A stretch of DNA of 64,000 nucleotides from Telopea speciosissima (taxonomy: Eukaryota > Streptophyta > Magnoliopsida > Proteales > Proteaceae). Under the pieces are notes generated by a model that was not told where the DNA came from, did not search any database, and saw nothing but the letters and a program-made list of their open reading frames with translations. A program made the position numbers and the translations under genes. The stretch is from NCBI RefSeq assembly GCF_018873765.1, contig NC_057919.1, positions 62,324,484 through 62,388,483 on the forward strand, read 5' to 3'. Below, piece after piece: positions 10,838 through 24,400 of this stretch (positions within the stretch are counted from its first letter, which is position 1; every line of letters begins with the position of its first letter).

Positions 10838-11185
10838 TCCCTTAAAAAAAAAATGCTCTCCTTGTACCAAAGGTCGTGACACCGACAGCCTTGACCCAAA
10901 AAAAAAAAGGGAAAAAAAAGTCCGATAGCGTGGATCATACACCCAGACACACAATCATACGAAATTACCAATTCATCCTTCTAAAATAAAAAATCTCATC
11001 CATCTTTCTTTCTTTTTTGGTAAGAATCTCATCCATATTATGTCCATGCACACGCTTTCATTGACCCCACGCTAGTGCATGGACCACAAGACCACGCAGC
11101 GATCACTAGCACACCAACACTCCCCTCCAAAAAAATTACCAGAAAATCTAGTAACCAATATATTTTTTAGAGAGAGTTTCTTTCT
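10838..11185. other. Intergenic with A tracts, no gene seen
   Basis: Two further poly-A runs near 10844 and 10898 could be remnants of older retroposons. No coding signal was recognised. Confidence 0.4.
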
Positions 11186-11540
11186 TGGGATCGATCAAGA
11201 CCGAAACCGATCCAATACAGATTTGGATCGATATTGGATCGATCATGATTTGGTATTGATCTCGGTCAATACCGATCCAGACAATATCCACCAATCCTAT
11301 CCAGATTATGAACCATGATTGGATCGCCTTCGCACCAGTCCAAGAGTCCCATCCTACCATCTTGGGATGGATCAAAACCAAAACCAATCCAATACAGATC
11401 TGGATCGGTATCGGATCAATCATGATTTGAGATTGGTCTCGGCCAATACCGATCCAACCAATATCCACCAATCCGAATCCAAATTACGAAACCATGTTTG
11501 AATCCCCTTCGCACCGGTCCAAAAGTCTCATCCTACCATG
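11186..11540 (+). repeat. Tandem duplication, about 175-bp unit, two copies
   Basis: The unit starting near 11186 (GGGATCGATCAAGACCGAAA) is repeated from near 11361 (GGGATGGATCAAAACCAAAA). Both copies contain the words GATCCAATACAGAT, AATACCGATCCA and CATCCTACCAT. They differ by scattered substitutions. The GATC-rich words are non-coding. Confidence 0.75.
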
Positions 11541-11747
11541 TAAAGTGGTGATGACAAGGTTCTCTATTTATAACAAAAACTGTCTAAATTTTATATAGAA
11601 GCTATTCCATGTCACCTACTTGGGATAATCTGCAAGTCACACCAATAACAATACGGAAAACGGTATCAATCACATAGGCCACATGGTGAAAACACAAATA
11701 CATAATAAACAACAAAACGTATGTATCTGTAAGAGAGTGATAGTAGG

Positions 11748-12130
11748 ATCCGACTCCTCTACTTCGAAAGCGGGCTGTAAAAATGAAGTACAACCTGCTT
11801 TGGAAGTAGAGAAGTCTCTTCCATGATAGTGGCGTCTTGGCCATCTTTTTCCCTTTTCATTTTTACTACTATCACGGAAGAGACTTCTCTACTTCCAAAG
11901 CGGGTTGTACTTTCGTGCGCCCAACATTGCCGCACATACAAGGCGTGCAGAAAGTACCACCTTTCCCCCGCTCGGGCAGGGCGCTCGGTCAGGGACAAGG
12001 CGGTACTTTCCACCGCCTTGTATGTGGGGCAATGTTGGGCAGAAATACAGCCCGCTTTGGAAGTAGAGAAGTCTCTTCCGTGATAGTAGCGTCTTGGCGA
12101 TCTTTTTCCCTTTTCATTTTTACTACCATT
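11748..12130. repeat. Inverted-repeat cluster (nested MITE, hairpin-forming)
   Basis: The arm 11865-11945 (ACTATCACGGAAGAGACTTC ... ACATACAAGGCG) has a near-perfect inverted partner at 12014-12090. A third copy of the outer part lies at 11787-11830, inverted relative to 11865 and direct relative to 12054. The flank GCGTCTTGG...CATTTTTACTACC is also duplicated (about 11830-11870 and 12088-12127). The left border carries the same CCGACTCCTCTACTT word as the MITE at 4666. The RNA could fold into long stems. It lies just 3' of the PWWP gene. Confidence 0.75.
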
Positions 12131-12403
12131 AAATTAAATTATGATTGCACTACCAGTAAATTAGACAAAAGTATCCACAAGAGACACACGGTAAAAATAT
12201 TGCCAAAGAAACAATTACATTCTCTAAACTATTCTTAAACTACAACCGCTCCCAACGTATCCACGGTCCAGAGGGGACCCCAACCTTCTTGCGTTACAGG
12301 CTCCCTCTCCTATGTTGCCGTAGCCAGGCTACATACAGTAGGAACCAACATGGTACCCCGGCATGCATGCATGTTTTTATGACCCGATCAGCACGCATTG
12401 CCC

Positions 12404-15400
12404 TCAAAGAGGATGGTAAGGAACATATCCTAATGACGACTTCACATCGGTTACTATGTCACTGCACCATATCAGAAGACTTAACATCTCATGTGATATG
12501 TCTACGTTGTTGGTAGCGGCAGTGGTGGTGGTGGTGGCGGTGGTAGCGTTGCCGATGTTGTTGGGGTTGTTCCTTGTCTCTACTTCGTTACGGTGCACAT
12601 TGTGGTAATTGGGTAATTGAACTGTACGACTATCATGCACATCCCGAAAACTACGAGGGGGAAGAGGAAGGAGAGGAGGCAGAGGAACGACCTTTTGAAA
12701 GTTCTTGCTATTAACATCCATTGCAAGAGAAGATGCACCACCATCTGCATTACTACCATTGTTGTTGATGCTACTACTAACCACCAACTGTTCTCCCCTA
12801 CTACTTTCTTCCCCTCCCAACATGAATTTTACACGTGGGCTCTCCCTCGGAACACTCACAATTGGCCCTGCCTCGTCACCAGTCGGCTTCTTCAGACACG
12901 ACTTCAGCTGGACGGCAGGTTGAGGTGGTCGTGGCCGATATGCTGCTTGCCTAGGTTCTGTGGCAGACATGTTTGTGGACTGTACCCTCAACTGTGTGGT
13001 CTCATCAGCAGCATCTTCTCTCCGCTTGACTGAATCAGACGACACCTGCGTTGGTACTTCCAAACTCCTTAAGTGGTATAAGACCTTACCCCCAAATAGG
13101 GAGGAGCTATTTCGTACAGCATAGTCGTGTGCTGCATGTGCATGAGACTTGTGCATGAAAACAACACGGCATGTTGAAGACTTCCAAAGCACACGGATGG
13201 CAGAGTGATCAAGTGGCCCAAAGCGAACAAACCTTGCCTTCAACTGTGGAACGGATGGTAGTGTTGTTTTAGGGGGGAATTTCATAACCAGCATTGTAGG
13301 TTCCACCACCCTCAAAGGCGGCTCCGGCTTCTTTACAGAATCTGGCTTGATTGGCTTTGCTGACACTGCTACACCAGTATCTTTCACATCTTTCCGATCT
13401 CGTTGCATTTCAGAAGTCTTCAAGCTGCCAGCCTTCTTTTCCGCAGTCATTGACTTCAGATCCTTCAATTTCTTCAGCCTCTTGGAAGAAATCTCTTCCT
13501 GGCGCTCAGAGGGGTTACGTTTACGGCCGCCTTTTGTCGGATCCTTTGGTGTAAATAGTTTTTTTGTTGGCCTGGAAGCAGAGGGCTGGTTTCCCTCATC
13601 ACCAGGAGGAACCTCCACAGCACCAGTAATGGCTGGAGATTTATTCCCTTGATCAGAAGCTCCAGGTTCAACTTTAGGTTCAGCTTCCGTCAAGGGTGAT
13701 AAAATCAAACTTTTCTGATAGACAATGGATCTGAACTGCAGGAAAACCTGTCGTACAATAGCAGGGCTGTTCCGTTCTACACCATGAAAGGGATCAAGAG
13801 CAAGAGAAAACAGATCTTCCACTAACTGCGGAAGATCGAAATCCATATTCCCCATATCAACCACTGATGGTGTCATCAATGAGCCAGACGGGAAGATACT
13901 TTCGGATGCATCAACTTTTCTCTGTGGTTCAATACCAATGCCAATGGATTTGCCCGCAGATTTTCTCATTGATTCTCCATCTTTTACAGTTTTCAGATGT
14001 TTCTGTTGATGATTTATGTTTGTCTCTGAGCATGTTTCCTTTTTCTTTTTCTTCCTCTTTCTCTCCCCCTTGAAAGATTTGTCAGAGTCCAACTCCTCTC
14101 CAGGGCGTTTAAGGACCTTTTTTGCCTTCATTCCTTTGTCACTGCCCATTTTTATGACCTTACCAGCAGGATGCTTCACATCACTGGGTAAACAAGGCAT
14201 ACTTCTACCACCTTCCTGCACTATATCAAGTCTCTGGTGATTTTCAGAGGGCATTATGATTCTCATCCTCGGTGGTTCAAGACCTTCAACTGTGCTGCCA
14301 ACTTTCACGTGCTCCTCAGGTTTCACATCAACCATGGCTTCTTCTTCCTGCCGAAAAGCCTGGTGTACTGCACCAGGATATTCTGACATCCCCATCGCAT
14401 CAGATCCATGCATACCATCACTTATTGGACCCCTCACCACATCCACATTCACTCTTCCTTTCACCTCTTGCAAGAGACAGATCTCCTCATCCAGAGGTTG
14501 CATTCCATATTCTTGGCCCCCCGGTGCAACGGGAGAATCGCTTATGGCTGCAGGCTGACTCAACAATTGAAAACCAGCCAATTCACTAACCCGATTTGTG
14601 TTCATTGGTGAATCAAATGAGTTAAAATTAGCAATTACTGGTTTCTTATCCACTTCTGCCACCTCTTGCCCAGCTCCTCCTTGACTTGGCACTGAAACTA
14701 CCCCACTGAAAATTTCTGCTCCTTTTCCTGGAGTATGAGGCTTTATTGATTCCCTTTTTTGCAACAAATAGTCCCCAGCTGCTAATGATGGCTCTGCCTC
14801 CTTGAAACTTGATGGTACCGAAATGCTTACACATCCTTCGCTGATGTGATGGGCCTTGACGTCATTCGGTCCCTCTCTCCTTTTCAACAAGTACTTGTCT
14901 TTCTTTGATTGATTTTTGCTCTTCTTTGATTGATCTTTGCCTTTCTTTGATTGGTCTTTGCCTTTCATAGGCTTTGTAGAGCTCTTCTTTTCACCAAGAG
15001 ATTCAGCATACACCAGAGGACCACTCAAAGGAGCTGAAACAGTTTTAAGACTAGATAAGAGAGCAGGTAGAGCTCAAACATGAAAGAATGTTAAAAGGAA
15101 ATCAAGGTTTATTACTTGCTAGTAAGACCTGCCTTTCAGAAAAGATAGACACAAGGAATGCAAGTAAGTGGGCGACATGAAAAGGAAATTGCCCTCCTGA
15201 AATGCTTACAGTGCCTCATATGGACTTGACAGCTAAGTACAATGCCAGTTCTTCGACGAGTACGAACAAAAGATAAAAACAACTACCACTCAAACATATA
15301 TCAAATCAAAAGCCAGCTAGAATGTACAGGGGAGATGGGAACTAATACTACATTGGGCTATTTATTCCTATTAACATTGTGTTTAAACTCTTCCTTGTCA

Positions 15401-18400
15401 TACCAAACAAAATAGATGCAGAGAAATAACTTTATTGAACCATTTCTAACCCCAATCAGCCAGTGACCAAATCACCTTACATTCAGTGACCAAAAGTTTA
15501 TAAAACAAAACGAAAACCAGCATACAAATCAGATCATCTTAAACCAAATTTTAAGATATACTTACTTGGAACCAACACCACCGTTACCTTACTTCAAAAA
15601 CAACAAACTTCAGTCAACAACAACTGAAAGCTATTGCCAAACCTTGGAATGTCGGAGCTAAATATTTCCACCACTCGACCACTTTACATGTTACAGAACA
15701 CCTCAGCCGCCCAGGGGTTGGGATCATTAATATTAGTTCAGAATAAATTGGTAGAATAGATTACCCGTAAATCATGGATGAAGCCATAAAATAAAACAAA
15801 TCAACCACATCCACTTGCCTTAAAAATTAGCAAAATGCCAACATCTTATCTATGGACCCTTGCAATTTCAAATATGGCATGATCAAGATAATTTCGATCC
15901 AAGAACAGTTAGCCAACGTACCAAACAGCAGCAGGGACATTCCACTGCAAGCAATGGAGCTTTCTTTTTCTTGGTTTACGTAGTCATGAATGTAGGCACA
16001 CCAAAATATTGTATTTGAGGGGCATTAGATGATTTATTTTGTTAACTGACTTCTTTAAAAGTAAATTCATCCATGCTAACTGTAGCAAATAGCAATTAAA
16101 GTTTCACATTTTAGGTAAAATGTACACTACCATTTGAAGAAGTCCTACTTTACTAACTTATAGCAAGTCCATGGATTATAAATTAAACCAAGATGTGATG
16201 GAACACATTGGATCAGCTACTTAGAGTAAGTCATATTTTAAATCTTTGACCAGATAGCCAAGTTCATCCATATTCGATAAGAATTCAGCCCTGTTTAAAC
16301 TGTTAATTAAATCTGATCTGGTTTATTATACTGCAACTCTCTCCTATAAGCTTATCTGGCTGGCCAAATGTGGCATGTCAGATGGGGACAAAAGTTTATG
16401 TACAGGTAAACCCCTAGAACTCATGCTCACATGTCAAGTTTCAGCCCAAACGGAGCTCGCCAAGTGGCAAAATTGAGCTTTAAAAATCCAGGGCTATGGA
16501 AGAGTGCACAGTAATGGTCAGAGAACTGTAGGTGTGCATGGATACACATGGGGATGCATGGAAATACATCGTGGAGTATACAGTTGAATTTGAGTCTAGA
16601 ATTTGACAAGTGGTCTATCTAGACCATCCACTGTATAACAATCGAAATTGCCACATTAATTTTCCATGTAGCAGAAATAAGTGGGACGTTAAAGCTCTCT
16701 TTGGCATAGTTTATATTTATATTTATTACCTATTTATGAATAATCAATTATGATAATAGGTCATGGACTATAAACAATAATCGTTTGGATACTACTAGAC
16801 ATAATAGATTATATAATGAAAAATTAGGTTTGGTATACCTAAGCGAAGAACATGTTATGTATTATATTATTCATAATATAATATATTATATTTGTTCTAA
16901 TATTCATTAATTTTACCATTTTACCCCCACTTAAGTAGCAATTCTGCACATGTTCATTAATGGTACTTGCATAAACAAACATTAACAATTTATGGTGATA
17001 AATCATAAAGAACTCTTGAACTATGCTTATATTGAAACTCAGCCTTATCCCAACTTAATGGGGTCGGCTACATGGATCCAAGCAAAACTATGTAGGGAAA
17101 ACTGAGGTCTAAACAAAAAAGGGAATGAAGAGATGGGCAAAGAGGGATGGGAAGTGAGATGAGAAATGAAAAAAGGAAAAAGACAAATGAAAGATGGCCA
17201 ATAAAAGGAACAATGAAATGAAGGATGGAAGTAAGAGGAAAGAGGCACAGCACAGCAAGTCAGACAATTTTTTAATGAGAAATAGGGATCATAAATCATA
17301 CAAACACATCTATTTATGTTTGTGTCAGATAAACATATATTTGAACTATACCAAAGACAGCCTAAAATACGATTTATCTACACTAGACCATGAAATAGTT
17401 TCCTGTAATAGCAATAATTGATTTTCTTAAAAGGGATCAATCTGGCTCGATCTTAACAGGCATCCAACTGGTCCATATCTTCTTCCATAAATTGCCTTGT
17501 TCCAAATTCCATGAGATTATGTATCTAACATTTATGTTTCCCTCTCAGCCCTATATTTCATCCAAGTCCCTCTTCATTTTCTTGTTTCCTTTCTGTTCAA
17601 AAGTTTGCTTTTAATTGCTTACTGTATTATTTCTGACCTATATATGTAAACATCAAATCCTCATCCTCATAACCCACAGGGTTCAAATGTGCTACGAGCC
17701 TTCTTTCCTTGGCACATTTCGCCAATACTACAAAATGAACAAATGCCAAGATATATTGGCGGTACAATGAAGGTCGAAGATTGACATGATCACAATGGGG
17801 TTGATGTAGTCCTAGGTAGGAGTAATCCCACTAGGAGCCAGGGTAATGGGTTCACCTAACAAGGCTGGCCGATTGGGACAGCTTAGGCTAAATAGGGAAG
17901 AAATTAGGGTTAGGGTTAACTAATGGTAATGGGGTTTATAGGGTTTTAATATGCAGGTTTTAAGGGTCTTAATGAACTAGGTTTGGTTAGGTTTGAATAA
18001 GTTTTTTAAATTTCAGAAATTTAGGTTTAGGGTTTCGGGTTTTGGGAATGAAGGAGATGATGGGATTTAGGGTTTTTAGGGGGGAATTAGGTCAAGGGGT
18101 TCTGGCCGAGTGTCACTGGCATGGAGAGGGTAGTTTGGTTGAAGTTTGGTGTGGTTTGGATGGTAGGTTAGATCTGGGCAGATTTTAGAGGCTTTAGGTT
18201 TTAATGGGGAAGAGTGGGATTAGGGTTTAGCTGTAGGAATGGGGGCAGAATGGGGGATCGAGTGAAGGAGATGGCCTGCAGGAACTGTGGTGTAAAGTTG
18301 GAACAGATCTGATACAGGGAAGGGGCTGGACAGGATAACTAGTGTTTAAAATAATTAAGGTTTAAGGGGGATCGATTAGGGTTAGGTTGGATGGAGAGGG

Positions 18401-21400
18401 AGAAGAAGGAAACTTACAGAAACCGTAAACAATTACTGGATTTGCAGATCTACAACAACAGTAGCTTGGAGAAACTTGATTGAAGAAGAAGAAGGACCTC
18501 CTGATCTACAAGATGCAAGGAGTCACCGGAGTCCACCAGCCCTCACCCTTGATATGACTCACAAGGGCTCCTTGATATTACCCATAAGGAACACTCTCAA
18601 AGAGCAAGCAACAGCATAAAGAAACGATTTTTTTAAACAATAATTGGTGGGGGAGCCTCTCCCACGATTTCTTATTAATTAAGAGGCCAAAGGCCTTATC
18701 CTAAATCTATTATAAATCAAATCTCTCACTTAAATCATGGAGAGGTAGACCAATTTAAAAATAACTTAAAAACTTAAAAGAAAAAGACTTATCTACCCCT
18801 AATGACTTAAGACAACTTAAATAAAAGATGATTCCCTACTAGCCAATAGGATATAAGAACCTCTTAGCCAATAGGATCACTTCACTTAAATTAGACCAAT
18901 TGAACCAATTGGATGCAACCAATTTAAGCCGGTTCAATTAAAAACACAAAATAAAAACTAAGTATAGAGCTGAAATAAACTAAACTAAGGCTCCTACTAA
19001 AACCTTAGGCTTAGGGTGGCTTCTTCAATTCGAGGAGACTAGGATCTGCATCAACTCTTCCCGATTTAGAAACATTCATCTCTGATGAATGGGTGAAATT
19101 CATGCAACACTCTGCCAACTTGGGGCTGAGCCTTTTAACATCATGAGTGGGAGCCCAAGTACTATGCATGTGTGAAGAAACTCGTCCACAAACCTTGTGA
19201 TGAGGAAGAGTAAACAACATGTGGGCAGCAGCTTCAACACTTCCCTGGCAGAATTCTGTTGAGGTTAGAACAGTGGGAATATAGTCTTCAAGTCGTGGAG
19301 CCTTCTCTTCGAAGAACCAAGGGGGCATCACAAAATCAATGTGTTCAACCTCCATAGGGTCTTCAATACTGATAACCTTCTCATTCAGCCCCACTTCTTC
19401 AAGAACAGCAACTTGCTTGTCATTATCTCCCTGTGAAATGCTCCCAATTACCTCTTCACAATCAACCACATCATCCATGAGAACTGGAGCAATCGTATGG
19501 ACACCTCGAGCACCACCATCTATGTCTTCAAGGTAACGTTCTATGTCGTCATCACTATCAGGGGGTAGTGCATATATACCTTGCTCCTCGTTCCCTTCAG
19601 GGGTTTCCTCTACCTTGGCAGCCACATTAACAGGTCTATGCTTTTGTGGGCAATCTTTGGCATAGTGCCGAAGCTCATTGCAGTGGAAACACTTGTGGTG
19701 TTCATTGCTGTCCATGGGAGCTTTACCTTTATGATCAGCACAAGAAGGGGCTGTAGGGCGAGAAGAACTACCAACAGAGTATCCTGAGCGAGTAGGACCA
19801 GCAGCAGAGTTTCCAGCTCGATTGTGACCATTGGTAGTAGACTTGAATGCTGAAAAAGCTATGTTGGTACCTTCCATGGAGGAATCAAATCTTCTATTTC
19901 CAACCAATAATTCTTCAGTCTTCAACGCCTTCTCGAAACAGTCCTTGATGTCCAGAATGTCAACAACTCCAATAGCTTTAATAATGTTTGATCTCAATCC
20001 CAACCGAAATCGAGACAACATCTGAGTATTACTTTCCCTGGTGTCAATACGAGAAGAAAGAGCATCGAACTGCTGCATGTACTCAGCTATAGTCATAGTC
20101 CCTTGCCATAGGGAGTTAAGTTGATCTTGCATCTGGGCTCTGTAATGTCAGGGCAAGTATTTCTCTCTCAAATCATACTTCATATCCTCCCAATTAGTAG
20201 GTGCATTACCTTCACGTTCCATATCTCTCTCTGTCTCTCACCACCATTCTCGGGCAGGACCAATCAGTTTGGTACATGCCAATCTCATCTTTCGATCTTT
20301 AGGCAAGTCAGACCAGTCAAAATAATCATCCAGGGCAGCAAGCCAATCATAGAACACCTGTGGATCACCATGCCCATTATACTCCTTTAGCTCTAGTTTG
20401 ACATTCTGTATCGTACCTCCTATTAATAGCTTCATCTCCAGTGAAGTAGGATCTCATGTATTCCTCAAAGTTAAGTCTTCAAGGTGCTTCTGTAGTTCTG
20501 TCCCTGTCTTCTCTATAGTCATCTCTGTCAGGTCTACGTCGGTTCCTGTAATCTCTGTCGTGTCTGGAATGATCTCTGTGGTCCCTGTGACGTCTGTGAC
20601 GATCTCTATGATATTCATCCCTTCCCAGAGTTCCATGTACTTCAGAATGAACTTAGAATATGTCCTCCTCTACATATAGAGGGTTGCTTACAAGAGGCAC
20701 AGCTTACCTTTGTTCCATTGCTGTCATTCGATCACCAAGGACTTGCTGGTCTATTGAAATCTTCTACAGCATAGTCATAATTGCAGCAAGGGGATCGGGT
20801 GGGGTGGTTGTGTGGGGTCCACAGCAGGAGTGCCATGTTCAACCATGGCTCTGGTACCACTTGATGTAGTCCTAGGTAGGAGTAATCCCACTAGGAGCCA
20901 GGGTAATGGGTTCACCTAACAAGGCTGGCCGATTGGGACAGCTTAGGCTAAACAGGGCAGAAATTAGGGTTAGGGTTAACTAATGGTAATGGGGTTTATA
21001 GGGTTTTAATATGCAGGTTTTAAGGGTCTTAATGAACTAGGCTTGGTTAGGTTTGAATAAGTTTTTTAAATTTCAGAAATTTAGGTTTAGGGTTTCGGGT
21101 TTTGGGAATGAAGGGGATGATGGGATTTAGGGTTTTTAGGGGGAATTAGGTCAAGGGGTTCTGGCCGAGTGTCACTGGTATGGAGAGGGTAGTTCGGTTG
21201 AAGTTTGGTGTGGTTTGGATGGTAGATTAGATCTCGGCAGATTTTAGAGGCTTTAGGTTTTAATGGGAAGAGGGGGATTAGGGTTTAGCCGTAGGAATGG
21301 GGGCAGAATGGGGGATCGAGTGAAGGAGATGGCCTGCAGGAACTGTGGTGTAAAGTTGGAACAGATCTAATGCTGGGAAGGGGCTGGATAGGATAACTAG

Positions 21401-24400
21401 TGTTTAAAATAATTACGGTTTAAGGGGGATAGATTAGGGTTAGGTTGGATGGTGAGGGAGAAGAAGGAAACTTGCAGAAACTGTAAACTCTTACTGGATT
21501 TGCAGATCTACAACAACAGTAGCCTGGAGAAACTTGATTGAAGAAGAAGAAGGACCTCCCGATCTACAAGATGCAAGGAGTCGCCGGAGTCCACCAGCCC
21601 TCACCCTTGATATGACTCACAAGGGCTCCTTGATATTACCCACAAGGAACACTCTCAAAGAGCAAGCAGCAGCATTCATGGCAGCAGCATAAAGAAACGA
21701 TTTTTTTAAACAATAATAGGTGGGGGAGCCTCTCCCGCGATTTCTTATTAATTAAGAGGCCAAAGGCCATATTCCTAAATCTATTACAAATCATATCTCT
21801 CACTTAAATCGTGGAGAGGTAGACCAATTTAAAAATAACTTAAAAACTTAAAAGAAATAGAATTATCTACCCCTAATGACTTAAGACAACTTAAATAAAA
21901 GAAGATTCCCTACTAGCCAATAGGATATAAGAACCTCTTAACCAATAGGATCACTTCACTTAAATTAGACCAAATTGAACCAATTGGATGCAACCAATTT
22001 AAGCCGGTTCAATTAAAAACACAAAATAAAAACTAAGTATAGAGCTGAAATAAACTAAACTAAGGCTCCTACTAAAACCCTAGGGTTAGGGTGGGTTCTT
22101 CAATTCGAGGAGGCTAGGATCTACATCAAGGGTTGAAATACGAAGGTGTTGCTAAACGTACCAGACACATCCGTGAGGTACACCAACCCTTGAAATGACA
22201 AAAATGCCCCCAACATATCAATGGTATGCCAGTCCAACTATCTAAGGGATTATACCGCCGTACAAAGCACATAAATCCAAGAAGGGCCAGTCATACTTTT
22301 AACAAGCACTTTACAAGTTCATATAAAGGTGTACATTGACCATTAAGTTGCAAATAGAGAAAGTTCATCTGGCCAAGAAGGTTAGACAGCATGCCAAATA
22401 TGTACATTGATTAGAATGTGGAATAAAGAAAGTTCTAGAGTTATAACATAAATTTAGTTAATATATTACCTTCTTATGCAGTGGTTTCGATTCAAGGGAA
22501 GTGTGATGATGGCTTACAACAACAACTACTACTCAGCCTTATCCCAACTAAATGGGGTAAGCTACATGAATCCTTTCAAAATAAAGTAAAGAGGGAATGG
22601 AGAAGAAAGATGAAGAATTGAGATAAGAAAGGTGAGAAATGAAAAATGAAAGATGACAGTAATAGAAGGATAGCCCAGGAAATCAGGCAAAATTTGGCTA
22701 CATGGTGTCAACAACGTGGATTCTTGCCCTCCAATAGGCTCTATCTGATGTCAAACTTGGCACAAGACCCAGACTAAGCATGTCATTCTTCACAACCTCA
22801 CCTATGGTCATATTATGACCATAATATGAACAAATTTTATAGCGATCATAACATGCTTAACGAATAATTCAATATGACCATAACTTCCAAGTCGCTACCA
22901 ACTGTATGGATAACATTTTTAGCGATCCTATAACATATCCAGAGGTCATGAAGTGTGATAAGAGGTTCCCTACGCTCATGCATAGTGAACAAAGTAAAAT
23001 AAAATTGACACGCACAGAGGACTATGCAGCAGAAAAGTTAAAATTTTAAACTCCCCCCCCCCCCCACACACAAAAAAGCAGCATAAAACAACCACTTCCA
23101 TCCCCAGCTCTTTCAAGTGTTCACTTCAGCAATATTATTATCCCCTCTACCCCAAATACTCATAGGATAGGCACTGGGGGAAGGCACTCCTATACTTAGT
23201 ATTTACCATCATTTCTTCCAAGTTTCAAGTGTTCACTTGAGCAATATTATTATTATCCTCTCTCCCCCAAATATCTCCTAGGACAAGCCAGAAATATACA
23301 TGGATATAAGAAGCACAGAGATATCCATCTAGGAATGCAAAAGTTATCGTTTAAGAAGGCAAAAGATGCACAGCTAATTAAAATTGAAAATGTGATGTTC
23401 AAAGATAATCAAAGTCTCCAGGTACTTCCATGTTAAATTATAATAGCATCAGATCTAACATAGTCATATTTTAAAATGCAGGCATTATGATTTGAAACAG
23501 CAATCTGCAGCTCTGCAAGAATTTCCCCGTTTAAGACGAAAAATTCAGGGCCCATAGGAAAGGAGCAGTGAAAAGAATAATATTAGAAAGGGAGATGTAA
23601 TGACTAGATGTAAAGAGTAACTTAGCTCAAGCAAAAGCATGTTGATGGAATGAGAAGTAAAGAAATGTAGAAGATATTACTGCCATGAGCAAAGTTTAGA
23701 ATGGTATTGATGGACAATATGAGCAGGTCCAGAATAAGTTATGATGATTACTATTTAACTTCGGATGGCAAATTGAAGCATACGCAACTGCGATTCCGAG
23801 TAAAATATCAAGAGAAGATTGAAGCAAAATGACTCTTGGAGATGAACACAAAACATAGAAATCAGAAATAGACTTCATAGGTGACAGAAAATAAAGAAAT
23901 TTGGTCATATTAGATAGGTAACAAGCTAAGGAATATGGTACTAATTTTGACAATTTAATACTTGTACTCATGAAAATTTACTTTATGTTAACTTTCATTG
24001 GTTGAACAGTTCCAGAGCATCTGAAATTTCCAAAACTGAAAGTGTCATTACAATAATGGCTATTTTTACCAAATAATATTCATATATACAAAACAATCAA
24101 AGTCATTCGGTCTGAAAGTTTAGTTAATGTGGCTCAGTTTCATCTAACATAGTAGGCAAGGTTGAACAATTAAATATATAGCACATACTGAGACATTAAG
24201 CTTTAATACAACGTAAAAAATAAACATCACATCCTGACCAAAAAAAGAACTTATCAATGTTCCATGCCCAGTCTAATAAAAGATTACCATATCATTTGAA
24301 AACAAATGGCAGACTAAAAACAACTCTAACATGAAAGAGCAAATTGAGAAACACAGTTCATGATTCCATGTTAAAGAATTTTGAATGAAATAAAAGAAAA

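Larger units (their letters stand above)
17802..22128 (-). mobile_element. Non-autonomous gag-only LTR retrotransposon
   Basis: Two direct LTRs of about 1.25 kb (17802-19053 and 20862-22128), each with TGATGTAG/CTACATCA-type ends, enclose 1.8 kb of internal DNA. On the minus strand the order is 5' LTR (right), a tRNA-iMet-type primer site, a Ty3-type gag, a purine tract and the 3' LTR (left). No protease, reverse transcriptase, RNase H or integrase is present, so it would need enzymes in trans. This fits the TR-GAG class. Flanks read GGGGT on the left and AGGGT on the right, a 5-bp duplication with one mismatch. It lies in the PWWP intron in the same orientation as that gene. Confidence 0.88.

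Noticed and set aside
13347..14611. Plus-strand open frames over PWWP exon 2
   Set aside because: They are antisense shadows of the long minus-strand exon with no recognisable domain.
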